DNA from: Asaia bogorensis
GTDB lineage: Bacteria > Pseudomonadota > Alphaproteobacteria > Acetobacterales > Acetobacteraceae
Assembly: GCA_945873675.1 (NCBI GenBank)
Contig: CAMCEP010000155.1
Location: forward strand, 1-6,600
Reading direction: 5' to 3'
DNA length: 6,600 nucleotides
Shown: piece by piece, positions 1 to 5,835 of the stretch
How the letters are laid out: each line of letters opens with the position of its first letter
Position numbering within the stretch: the stretch's first letter is position 1
Notes under the pieces: generated by a model
Seen by the model: only the letters and a program-made list of their open reading frames with translations
What the model was told of the DNA's origin: nothing
The model's database searches: none
Position numbers and translations under genes: made by a program

Positions 1-110
1 GTGTATTGGCCGAATTTCCGCAGATATGGCGCAAGCAGAATGGCCACCAGCATGTACATGCTGGTGGCCATTCTGCTTGCGCCATATCTGCGGAAATTCG
101 GCCAATACAC
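1..110. repeat. Perfect 110-bp palindrome at the window edge, probable fold-back artefact
   Basis: Bases 1-55 are the exact reverse complement of bases 56-110, with no spacer and no mismatch; the centre lies between 55 and 56. The right arm encodes conserved symporter sequence (LLAPYLRKFG, YTVPDFLGARF), so it is the authentic copy. The left arm reads in frame only by chance, as MYWPNFRRYGASRMATS, which does not resemble a symporter N-terminus. The left arm runs to the window edge, so the palindrome could be longer if the source sequence continues. Perfect spacer-free palindromes of this size are unstable in living bacteria and are typical of fold-back joins at contig ends or of amplification chimeras. 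A real inverted duplication cannot be excluded from sequence alone. Confidence 0.95.
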
Positions 111-1743
111 GGTGCCGGACTTCCTGGGTGCGCGGTTTGGCGGCAATGCAGCGCGCTTGATTGGCGTTGTGGTTCTGATCACCGCGTCCTTCGTTTATGT
201 CGTGGCGCAGATCGTGGGCGTTGGCATCATCACCCAGCGATTCCTGGATGTTTCCTTCGGCGTTGCGGTGTTCGTCGGCCTTGCCGGCATCCTGGTCTGC
301 TCCATGCTGGGCGGAATGCGCGCCGTCACCTGGACGCAGGTGGCGCAGTATATCGTGCTGATCATCGCCTATCTGATCCCGGCCTTCTTGATGTCGGCCA
401 AGGTCACGGGTGTGCCGCTGCCGCAACTTATGTATGGCTTCGCGCTGGAACGCATTGCGGAGCTTGAAAACGGCTTCCGCGCTGCGGGCATGACCCCGCC
501 GCCCGGCGTGACCGGCTGGCATAGCGCGCCCTTCATCGGGGCGAATGGTCAGTTCTCGGTGGCTGCGGCGATTAATTGGTTCGCGCTGGTCTTCTGCCTC
601 ATGGTCGGCACGGCGGCGCTGCCGCACATCCTGATGCGTTACTTCACCACGCCTTCGGTGAAGGAAGCGCGCCAATCCGTGGCCTGGTCGCTGTTCTTCA
701 TCTTCCTGCTTTACTTCACGGCGCCTGCCTATGCCGCCTTCGCGAAGGTGGAAATCTATCAGAACATTATCGGTCAGCCGATCGCGAGCCTGCCGGAGTG
801 GATCAAGAACTGGCAGATCGTCTCCCCCTATGGGGTGCCGTGGATCAACATTGTGGATGCCAATCGCGACGGTATTCTGCAATGGAATGAATTCCGCATT
901 CATCCGGACGTGGTCGTGCTCGCCACGCCGGAAATCGCAGGCTTGCCTTATGTGATCGCGGGTCTGGTGGCGGCGGGTGGTTTGGCCGCGGCGCTTTCCA
1001 CAGCCGACGGTCTGCTGCTGGCACTTGCGAATGCGCTGTCGCATGACGTGTATTACAAGATGATTGACCGCAACGCGCCAACCGCGCGCCGCTTGATCGT
1101 CTCGCGCGTCTTGCTGCTGGTTGTGGCCGTTGCTGCGGCCTGGACGGCGGGGAATGCCGGGGCGGATATTCTGTTCCTGGTTGCCTGGGCCTTCTCCATC
1201 GCTGCCGCCGGGCTCTTTGCGGCGCTGGTGATGGGGGTATGGTACAAGAAAACGACTAATACCGCGGCCGTGTTGGGCATGACCGTAGGTTATGTGGTCA
1301 CCTTCGGCTACATGATCCATTCCGAATGGTTCGGCATGGATTTCATCCAGATCTTTGGATCGAAGGATGCGATCATTGCCGCGGCGCGGCAGGTGGGCAG
1401 CATCAACCAGAACTTCACCTCGCCTGAATTGCGGGCGGAAGCGGCGGCGATCCTCGCCAATACCGCAGCGGTGAAGGATGGGGCGCTTGCGTGGCTCGGT
1501 AACATCTGGGGCAGCCCGATGACGACCGATACGATCGTGCTCCGCAATCGGGTAACCGGACGCATGTGGGGGATTGGCAGCATTTCCGCCGGTATCTTCG
1601 GCGTGCCGATTTCCTTCCTGGTGATTTATGTCGTGTCGCAATTCACCACGGCGCCAAGCCAGGCGATGCAGGATTTCATTGACGATATCCGCATTCCGAA
1701 GGGTGGTGTGCGTCTTGCTGACAAGCGCGACGCGGTGGAATAA
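58..1743 (+). CDS. Sodium:solute symporter (SSS family, VC_2705/acetate-symporter-like), 5' end missing
   Basis: This inner-membrane symporter is expected to couple Na+ entry to uptake of a small solute, probably a carboxylate such as acetate; the substrate is inferred from family resemblance only. The frame is open from base 1, but the first 19 codons come from the palindrome's left arm, so the genuine protein is entered part-way through. By comparison with the family roughly 80-90 N-terminal residues are absent. Numbering from base 1, visible hallmarks are LAPYLRKFG and YTVPDFLGARF near residues 26-46, LGGMRAVTWTQVAQYIV near 103-119, and the core helix GLAAALSTADGLLL at 327-340, whose S333/T334 correspond to the Na+-site Ser/Thr pair of SSS proteins. 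An EF-hand-like loop occupies residues 286-297. The C-terminus (DDIRIPKGG) also fits the family. The gene ends with TAA at 1741-1743. A DUF4212-type small subunit, often found upstream in this family, would lie outside the window. Confidence 0.93.
   Translation: MLVAILLAPYLRKFGQYTVPDFLGARFGGNAARLIGVVVLITASFVYVVAQIVGVGIITQRFLDVSFGVAVFVGLAGILVCSMLGGMRAVTWTQVAQYIVLIIAYLIPAFLMSAKVTGVPLPQLMYGFALERIAELENGFRAAGMTPPPGVTGWHSAPFIGANGQFSVAAAINWFALVFCLMVGTAALPHILMRYFTTPSVKEARQSVAWSLFFIFLLYFTAPAYAAFAKVEIYQNIIGQPIASLPEWIKNWQIVSPYGVPWINIVDANRDGILQWNEFRIHPDVVVLATPEIAGLPYVIAGLVAAGGLAAALSTADGLLLALANALSHDVYYKMIDRNAPTARRLIVSRVLLLVVAVAAAWTAGNAGADILFLVAWAFSIAAAGLFAALVMGVWYKKTTNTAAVLGMTVGYVVTFGYMIHSEWFGMDFIQIFGSKDAIIAAARQVGSINQNFTSPELRAEAAAILANTAAVKDGALAWLGNIWGSPMTTDTIVLRNRVTGRMWGIGSISAGIFGVPISFLVIYVVSQFTTAPSQAMQDFIDDIRIPKGGVRLADKRDAVE
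856..891 (+). other. EF-hand-like calcium loop encoded inside the symporter
   Basis: Residues 286-297 (numbered from base 1) read DANRDGILQWNE. This fits the 12-residue EF-hand loop: acidic or Asn ligands at positions 1, 3 and 5 (D286, N288, D290), Gly at 6 (G291), a hydrophobic residue at 8 (L293) and the bidentate Glu at 12 (E297). It lies in a hydrophilic loop just before the conserved ATPEIAGLPYVIAGLVAAGG segment. Calcium binding is inferred from the motif; only a single loop is visible, without a clear partner EF-hand. Confidence 0.7.
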
Positions 1744-1770
1744 CCAAAGCGCCGCTGTGGCGTGATGTTT

Positions 1771-1800
1771 TGGGGCGGTTGCGGTAACGCAGCCGCCCCA
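1771..1800 (+). terminator. Strong stem-loop after the symporter gene, possible terminator or processing hairpin
   Basis: The arms TGGGGCGGTTGCG (1771-1783) and CGCAGCCGCCCCA (1788-1800) pair over 13 positions, with one G-U wobble, around a GTAA tetraloop. It begins 28 nt after the symporter stop. The 3' flank (TCAATTAGGG) is not a U-run, so it is not a textbook intrinsic terminator. It could attenuate or stabilise the transcript between the symporter and the next gene. Confidence 0.55.
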
Positions 1801-1814
1801 TCAATTAGGGCCTT

Positions 1815-2135
1815 ATGGAAAGCAATTTCATCCTCGGCTACCTGCCCTTTTGGGTGGTGACCTATTTCCTGGCGCTGACTGCCTGGGGCTGCCTGGGGCG
1901 CTTCATGATGCAATTCTTCATGACGCCAGCGAATAGCAATTACATCTGGCGCGGCTTTCAGATGCTGACAGGCTGGGCAGTCTGGACCGCTGAGCGGCTT
2001 GTACCTTCCTATGTCGCACCGCACTTCCTGCCCTTGGTTGCGGCCTTTTGGCTTTTCGCGCTGCGGATGATTTTTGGCTTGCTGATGGTGGGGCTTGGCT
2101 ATGCGCCGCGCATCAGCCCACCAGGGGCAGGGTAG
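1815..2135 (+). CDS. Small YggT-like membrane protein (106 aa)
   Basis: No firm family assignment. The protein has two strongly hydrophobic segments, about residues 5-30 and 72-94, flanking an amphipathic middle. The pattern N-x-YIWRGF-x-x-LT, then RLVP, then PLVAAFWLFALR resembles the layout of YggT-family proteins (two helices joined by an R/P-rich linker), but this is judged by eye and is tentative. YggT proteins are poorly understood inner-membrane proteins. The start ATG at 1815 is preceded by a short AGGG (1807-1810) only 4 nt away, a weak ribosome site. The gene lies 71 nt after the symporter stop, across a stem-loop, and only 5 nt before the next small membrane gene, so those two are probably co-translated. 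The location suggests a possible accessory role to the symporter, which is inference. Confidence 0.75.
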   Translation: MESNFILGYLPFWVVTYFLALTAWGCLGRFMMQFFMTPANSNYIWRGFQMLTGWAVWTAERLVPSYVAPHFLPLVAAFWLFALRMIFGLLMVGLGYAPRISPPGAG

Positions 2136-2140
2136 CCGCC

Positions 2141-2434
2141 ATGATGACCCCGCAGAACCTTTTCGTGGCAACCGTCGCGACCTGCCTGTTGAATGGCATG
2201 ATCAGTCCGACACTGCCGGTGATTTGGCATCTCTACCCCGTCTGGCTGCCGGAACTTTTGCCGCCAACCAAGGAGGTTGTTTATTACGGTGCCTCCCTGA
2301 TTGTCTCCACCGCGACGTTGCTGCTAGCCGCTGTGCCAGCAGCGATTTCCGAGCGCTTGGGCCTCAGCCTGCAGGGCGCGATGGGGGTTTGGTTCGGCAC
2401 GGCGCTTTTGCTGGTATTGCTGGGCTTGGGCTGA
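2141..2434 (+). CDS. Small membrane protein of unknown function (97 aa)
   Basis: Not recognised. Three hydrophobic segments are visible at about residues 7-29, 46-69 and 78-97, with a proline-rich turn between the first two (PVWLPELLPP) and only a few charged residues (E38, K44, E45, E71, R72). The protein ends in a hydrophobic tail LLLVLLGLG with no soluble C-terminus. ATG at 2141 was chosen because AGGG (2129-2132) sits 8 nt upstream and because the frame before it overlaps the preceding gene; ATG at 2144 is an alternative. The 5-nt gap to the previous stop implies translational coupling. It may form a membrane module with the 106-aa protein, and perhaps with the symporter. Confidence 0.75.
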   Translation: MMTPQNLFVATVATCLLNGMISPTLPVIWHLYPVWLPELLPPTKEVVYYGASLIVSTATLLLAAVPAAISERLGLSLQGAMGVWFGTALLLVLLGLG

Positions 2435-2443
2435 GCGCTGCTT

Positions 2444-2461
2444 CACGCAACTGCGTGTTTT
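2444..2461 (+). terminator. Short hairpin with T-run, candidate intrinsic terminator
   Basis: CACGC (2444-2448) pairs with GCGTG (2453-2457) around an AACT loop and is followed directly by TTTT (2458-2461), 9 nt after the stop of the 97-aa gene. An outer GCTGC/GCAGC pairing (2437-2441 with 2464-2468) may extend it. The stem is only 5 bp, so termination efficiency is uncertain. The rest of the 105-nt gap up to 2540 shows no further clear signal. Confidence 0.4.
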
Positions 2462-2539
2462 CAGCAGCACGCGAGTAGGGCTAGGAATCCGCTTGCAGCA
2501 GCCGGATATCCTGGGTGCCTGTCGCATAGGGGCCATGGC

Positions 2540-2905
2540 TTGGAACGGCTTGAGGCAATGGCGGATCTCGTCATCCGGCGCGCTCTGGGTTTTGTGGGCT
2601 TGGCCATTATGCTTGTTGTGCTCTCGCTTTCCTTCCAATTGGTGCTGGCGCTGCGTTCCGGCGCCATGCTGGTGACGCTGCTTTGGCTGATTGTGCTGCT
2701 GAAACTTACCTATGTGCCAAGCCAGGACATGCGCCAGAGCGAGATTTGGCTCATGGTGGCGGAACGCCATGCCCCGGATGCCTTGCCCATGCAGGCGGCC
2801 ATGCGCACGGCCTTCGCAAACCGGCTGCGCTGGCATGCGGATAGGATCGGCGCCGTGGCGGTGACGCTTTGGGGGATTTACCTGCTGGTCAGTATCGTGA
2901 CGTGA
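2540..2905 (+). CDS. Small membrane protein of unknown function, TTG start (121 aa)
   Basis: Not recognised. Hydrophobic helices are predicted at about residues 15-38, 41-58 and 103-120. Between helices 2 and 3 lies a charged, probably cytoplasmic stretch (QDMRQSEIWLM, then ANRLRWHADR). Arginines at 13-14 before helix 1 support a cytoplasmic N-terminus. TTG at 2540 is preferred because AGGGG (2528-2532) lies 7 nt upstream. ATG at 2558 would give a 115-residue protein but has only GAGG 2 nt away, which is too close. The gene is separated from the preceding pair by a possible terminator and runs convergently toward the minus-strand TctC gene, 44 nt away. Confidence 0.72.
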   Translation: MERLEAMADLVIRRALGFVGLAIMLVVLSLSFQLVLALRSGAMLVTLLWLIVLLKLTYVPSQDMRQSEIWLMVAERHAPDALPMQAAMRTAFANRLRWHADRIGAVAVTLWGIYLLVSIVT

Positions 2906-2949
2906 AAAGCCGAAACGGTTTCGCCCCAAGCGCTTCCATCAACCGCACT

Positions 2950-3948
2950 TCATTGCACGCGGATGCCGGCAGCGCGAATGATGGGCGTCCAGCGATCAAT
3001 CTCCCCTTGGATATGCGTTGCGAAAGCCTCGGGCGTTCCGCCCACCACCACAGCGCCTTGCTGGCGCCGTAGGGTTTCGGCAATCTCCGGCTGCGCCAGG
3101 ATTGTGTTGAATGCCGCATTGGCTCTGGCAACGATATCAGCCGAAAGCCCCGCCGGCCCGACCAAGCCATACCACAGTGATCCTGTGACACCGGGCACGG
3201 TTTCACTCAGCGTCGGCAGTTCCGGCAATCCGGCAAAACGGTTTGGCGTACTGACAGCCACCATTCGCACCGTGCCGGCCTGCAAAAAGGGCGCGGCGGA
3301 GGAGATAGAGGTGACAGTCAGATCAACCTCTCCCTTCGCGACCGCGGCCACCATATCGGCGCCGCTGCGATAGACCACATGCAGCATGTCCATCCCGCCA
3401 CCGGCGCGGCGTTGCAGCAATTCCATGGTCAGGTGGCTGATATGCCCCGCGCCCACGCTGCCAAAGCTGAAACTGCCAGGCTTGGCCTTCGCGGCCGCCA
3501 GGATGTTGGCAAGATCCCTTTCTGCAAGCGTGCTGCGCGCCACCAGAATAAGAGGCATATCCGCAAGGAATATGATCGGTGTGAAGCCGCGCCGCGGATC
3601 ATAGGGTAGGTCGCGATAAAGCTCATGCGCCAGCGCGCCCGAGGCTAATTCGCCCATGAGTAAGGTGCTGCCATCCGGGCGTGCCTGCGCCACATGCGCG
3701 GCGCCAATGGTACCGCCCGCACCGGGGCGGTTATCCACAATAATGTTCTGCCCATTGCCAAGCGCCGGGAAATGCGGCGCCAGGATGCGGATCAGGATAT
3801 CTATCGCCCCGCCTGGGCCAAAGGGCACCACCACGCGCACCGGCCGGTCTGGCCAGCTTGTCGCCTGCGCTTGGGCGCGGCGCCCCGGCGCCCAAAGACC
3901 CAGGGCCAGCGCTGTCCCTTGGAGGGCGACCGAACGGCGGCTTAGCAT
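2950..3948 (-). CDS. TctC/Bug-family periplasmic solute-binding protein (332 aa)
   Basis: This is a binding protein of the tripartite tricarboxylate transporter (TTT) type, catching a carboxylate or similar small molecule in the periplasm; the exact ligand cannot be read. Family hallmarks are WPDRPVRVVVPFGPGG followed by AID with conserved D50, then VDNRPGAGGTIGAAHVA, then PDGSTLLMG, and later FTPIIFLADMPL. Length is typical for the family. The N-terminus MLSRRSVAL with a hydrophobic core and an AQA site (residues 25-27) is an export signal, with twin arginines (SRR) that may direct it to the Tat pathway. Start ATG (complement of 3946-3948) has AAGGA at 3955-3959, 6 nt away, a good ribosome site. 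No TctA or TctB membrane genes are adjacent, so it appears to be an orphan, as is common for Bug proteins. It converges on the 121-aa gene and diverges from the 157-aa gene. Confidence 0.94.
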   Translation of the reverse strand: MLSRRSVALQGTALALGLWAPGRRAQAQATSWPDRPVRVVVPFGPGGAIDILIRILAPHFPALGNGQNIIVDNRPGAGGTIGAAHVAQARPDGSTLLMGELASGALAHELYRDLPYDPRRGFTPIIFLADMPLILVARSTLAERDLANILAAAKAKPGSFSFGSVGAGHISHLTMELLQRRAGGGMDMLHVVYRSGADMVAAVAKGEVDLTVTSISSAAPFLQAGTVRMVAVSTPNRFAGLPELPTLSETVPGVTGSLWYGLVGPAGLSADIVARANAAFNTILAQPEIAETLRRQQGAVVVGGTPEAFATHIQGEIDRWTPIIRAAGIRVQ

Positions 3949-4103
3949 GGCGTTTCCTTATGCTTTGGGCTTTGCCCGGTTTCCTCAGGAAAGCCTGCAT
4001 GCATGAGGTCGGAATCGCAAGTATGCAACGCGTGGAAGCATGGGCTTGCTGAGGCTTCCTGTCGCACGGGATGCGCGGGCGGATACTTGCCCTTGATCTC
4101 CTG

Positions 4104-4123
4104 GTTACTTATTTGTAACAAAT
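4104..4123. promoter_or_regulatory. AT-rich overlapping dyads in the divergent intergenic region, candidate operator
   Basis: Two inverted repeats overlap here: GTTAC-(6 nt)-GTAAC at 4104-4119 and ATTTG-TAA-CAAAT at 4111-4123. They form an AT-rich island in otherwise GC-rich DNA between the divergent genes at 3948 (minus) and 4193 (plus), about 70 bp before the latter. Such dyads suit a dimeric repressor, but no regulator is identified. No convincing -35/-10 pair could be placed on either strand. The rest of the 244-bp region shows only small weak hairpins. Confidence 0.35.
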
Positions 4124-4192
4124 TGGACATTCATCCGATCGCTGGAGCCCCAAGGCTTCAGGCGTGGTGGGTCAGAAACAGGGAGAAAAGGG

Positions 4193-4666
4193 ATGACGGG
4201 TCAATTCAAGGGCAAGCCCGATGGCGTTGAAATGGCTCTGTTGCTTGGTGGGATAGCGGCCGTGCTGGTAGCCTATTTCCTGCCGGCGGTGACCTTTGCC
4301 GGTCAGCGTGGCGATGCGGTTTATGGCCTTTCCATCTTCAGCAAACTGCCGATCATGAGCGCGCTTGCTTTCGCGGCCATGGCGGCGGCGCTGGCAACAC
4401 GGATTGTGCCCTCAATCGGAAAATACGCCGAACAGGCGGCGGTAATCGCCATTTTGCTGGTTCTGGCGCCGGCATTGCTCGGTTTCATGATGGCGCTCGA
4501 CCCCTGGACTGGCATCCGCCAGACCATGCTGAAAATGGCCAATGCCCGCACCGTGAAGGTGGATCCGAGCATTGCCTATATTCCACTTTTCGCGGGCGCC
4601 ACGATGATAGGCTTTTCGCTCCGCCGGCGGATGCGTCGGTCATCCCAGGCCGCCATCGCAGCCTGA
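4193..4666 (+). CDS. Four-helix membrane protein of unknown function (157 aa)
   Basis: Not recognised. Predicted membrane helices lie at about residues 13-35, 54-73, 82-103 and 125-143, and the basic tail RRRMRRSS supports a cytoplasmic C-terminus. With four helices and lysines near the N-terminus (K6, K8), both ends should be inside. A hydrophilic loop between helices 3 and 4 (DPWTGIRQ, then MANARTVKVDPS) faces the other side. ATG at 4193 is preceded by AGGGAG (4180-4185) with 7 nt spacing, a good ribosome site. It is divergent from the TctC gene and upstream of the tandem binding proteins, but a 121-nt gap with a hairpin and a Pho-box match suggests a separate transcript. Confidence 0.8.
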   Translation: MTGQFKGKPDGVEMALLLGGIAAVLVAYFLPAVTFAGQRGDAVYGLSIFSKLPIMSALAFAAMAAALATRIVPSIGKYAEQAAVIAILLVLAPALLGFMMALDPWTGIRQTMLKMANARTVKVDPSIAYIPLFAGATMIGFSLRRRMRRSSQAAIAA

Positions 4667-4683
4667 GGCTCGACCACAATAAT

Positions 4684-4717
4684 TATGGCGTGAGAGCCAT
4701 TGGGCGCCCACGCCATA
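4684..4717 (+). terminator. Stem-loop after the 157-aa gene, possible terminator
   Basis: TATGGCGTG (4684-4692) and CACGCCATA (4709-4717) form a perfect 9-bp stem around a 16-nt loop. The loop and the 3' arm also contain the self-complementary TGGGCGCCCA (4701-4710), so alternative folds exist. It begins 17 nt after the TGA stop. No U-run follows (GATTGCC), so Rho-independent termination is not certain. Confidence 0.45.
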
Positions 4718-4749
4718 GATTGCCAAGTGCTCTCCCTCTTGCGAAAAGA

Positions 4750-4767
4750 CTGTCATAAAAGCGTCAC
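4750..4767 (+). promoter_or_regulatory. Pho-box-like PhoB binding site upstream of the tandem binding proteins
   Basis: CTGTCAT (4750-4756), AAAA (4757-4760) and GCGTCAC (4761-4767) match the 18-nt Pho box (two CTGTCAY-type repeats 11 nt apart) at 16 of 18 positions; only the first two bases of the second repeat differ. It stands alone, just upstream of the binding-protein operon. The oddity is position: the box ends 20 nt before the ATG at 4788, with the ribosome site at 4775-4781, so a canonical -10 placed 10-11 nt after the box would fall on the ribosome site, and no good -10 is seen there. CATAAA at 4754-4759 or 4767-4772 could serve as a degenerate -10. Phosphate control is therefore plausible but not secure. 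Confidence 0.5.
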
Positions 4768-4787
4768 ATAAATTGAGGGAGCTTCAC

Positions 4788-5819
4788 ATGTTCACCAGAA
4801 AACTGGCTTTGGCGGCGATAGCGCTGGGGGTGCTCGGCTTCGGGCAATCTGCGCAGGCGCAGGGTTCGCTGAACCTTTATTGCTCGGTGCAAAATGAATG
4901 GTGCCAGGCGATTGTCACCAATTTCCAACGCGATACGGGCATTCGGGTGAATATGACGCAGCGCGGTTCGGGCGAAAGCCTGGCCGCGATCCGGGCCGAA
5001 GCGCAGAACCCGCGCGCCGATGTTTGGTTTGGCGGCACGGGGGACCCGCATTTGGCAGCAGGCGAGGAAAACCTGACCCAGGCCTATGAAAGCGCCAATA
5101 ATGCCCAATTGCAGCCCTGGGCGCTGACGCAATGGCGCCAATCCCAGCAGCGCGCCATTGGTGTTTATGCGGGCGCGATCGGCTTTGGTATCAATACGGA
5201 ATTGCTGGCGCGCAAAAATATCGCGCCGCCTGCCTGCTGGGCAGATTTGCTGGATGCGCGCTTCAAGGGCGAAATCCAGATGGCTAATCCGAATTCATCG
5301 GGCACCGCTTATGTGGTGATTGCGACGCTGGTGCAGATCATGGGTGAAGACCCTGCCTTCGATTACCTGCGCCGCCTGCACCCCAATGTGAATGCCTATA
5401 CGCGTTCTGGCACCGCGCCCATCAAGGCGGTGGCGCGCGGCGAAACGGGTGTTTCGCTTTCCTTCGTGCATGATGCGGTGACCGAACGTAATGCCGGCTT
5501 TCCTGCTGCCTATGCGACACCTTGTGAGGGCACGGGCTATGAGATTGGGTCCATGTCCATCATTCGCGGCGCACGCAACCTGTCGCAGGCGCGGCGCTTT
5601 TATGATTGGGCGCTGACCGCACCAGCGCAGCGTCTTGGCTTTGAGGCGGGCGGGCAATTGCAAACGCCGTCCAACCGTGCGGCACCCCTGCCACCCAATG
5701 CGCCGGACCTGTCGAAAATTCGTTTGATTGAATATGATTTCGCGAAATACGGTCAGGCGGCGGAACGCCGGCGGCTGATTGCGCGCTGGGATCGCGACAT
5801 TGGCGCGCTGCCGCGTTGA
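4788..5819 (+). CDS. ABC transporter periplasmic binding protein, iron/phosphonate type, first of a tandem pair (343 aa)
   Basis: This is a class-2 periplasmic binding protein of the Fe3+/2-aminoethylphosphonate/spermidine-like group (COG1840-like, judged by eye), which would deliver an undetermined ligand to an ABC permease. The signal peptide runs MFTRKLALAAIALGVLG to the AQA site at residues 22-24. The mature start GSLNLYCSVQNEWC is followed by FQRDTGIRV, RAEAQNPRADVWFGGTGDP, then NPNSSGTAY and LRRLHPNVNAYTRSG. Cysteines C32 and C39 are conserved in the next gene and could form a disulfide. ATG at 4788 has GAGGGAG (4775-4781) 6 nt upstream; an in-frame TTG at 4773 overlaps that ribosome site and is unlikely. 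A paralogous gene follows after 16 nt. The preceding Pho-box match hints at a phosphorus compound as ligand, which is inference. Confidence 0.93.
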   Translation: MFTRKLALAAIALGVLGFGQSAQAQGSLNLYCSVQNEWCQAIVTNFQRDTGIRVNMTQRGSGESLAAIRAEAQNPRADVWFGGTGDPHLAAGEENLTQAYESANNAQLQPWALTQWRQSQQRAIGVYAGAIGFGINTELLARKNIAPPACWADLLDARFKGEIQMANPNSSGTAYVVIATLVQIMGEDPAFDYLRRLHPNVNAYTRSGTAPIKAVARGETGVSLSFVHDAVTERNAGFPAAYATPCEGTGYEIGSMSIIRGARNLSQARRFYDWALTAPAQRLGFEAGGQLQTPSNRAAPLPPNAPDLSKIRLIEYDFAKYGQAAERRRLIARWDRDIGALPR

Positions 5820-5835
5820 CGCAGGGGCAAACGCC

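Noticed and set aside
1..57. GTG at base 1 as the symporter start
   Set aside because: The first 55 bases are the inverted copy of bases 56-110, so this start codon and the residues after it are not authentic symporter sequence.
1626..2171. 181-codon minus-strand open frame spanning the symporter end and the 106-aa gene
   Set aside because: It is rich in Arg, His, Pro and Gln, has no family resemblance, and lies antisense to better-supported genes.
2911..2923. CGAAA-CGG-TTTCG hairpin between the convergent genes
   Set aside because: The stem is only 5 bp with no T-run on either strand, too weak to call a terminator.
2324..2929. 201-codon minus-strand open frame opposite the 97-aa and 121-aa genes
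   Set aside because: Composition (His, Gln, Arg rich) is typical of antisense shadow frames in GC-rich DNA. The plus-strand frames have ribosome sites and coherent membrane helices.
4003..4230. 75-codon plus-strand frame crossing the divergent intergenic region
   Set aside because: No ribosome site is evident, it has no domain, and it runs into the 157-aa gene in another frame.
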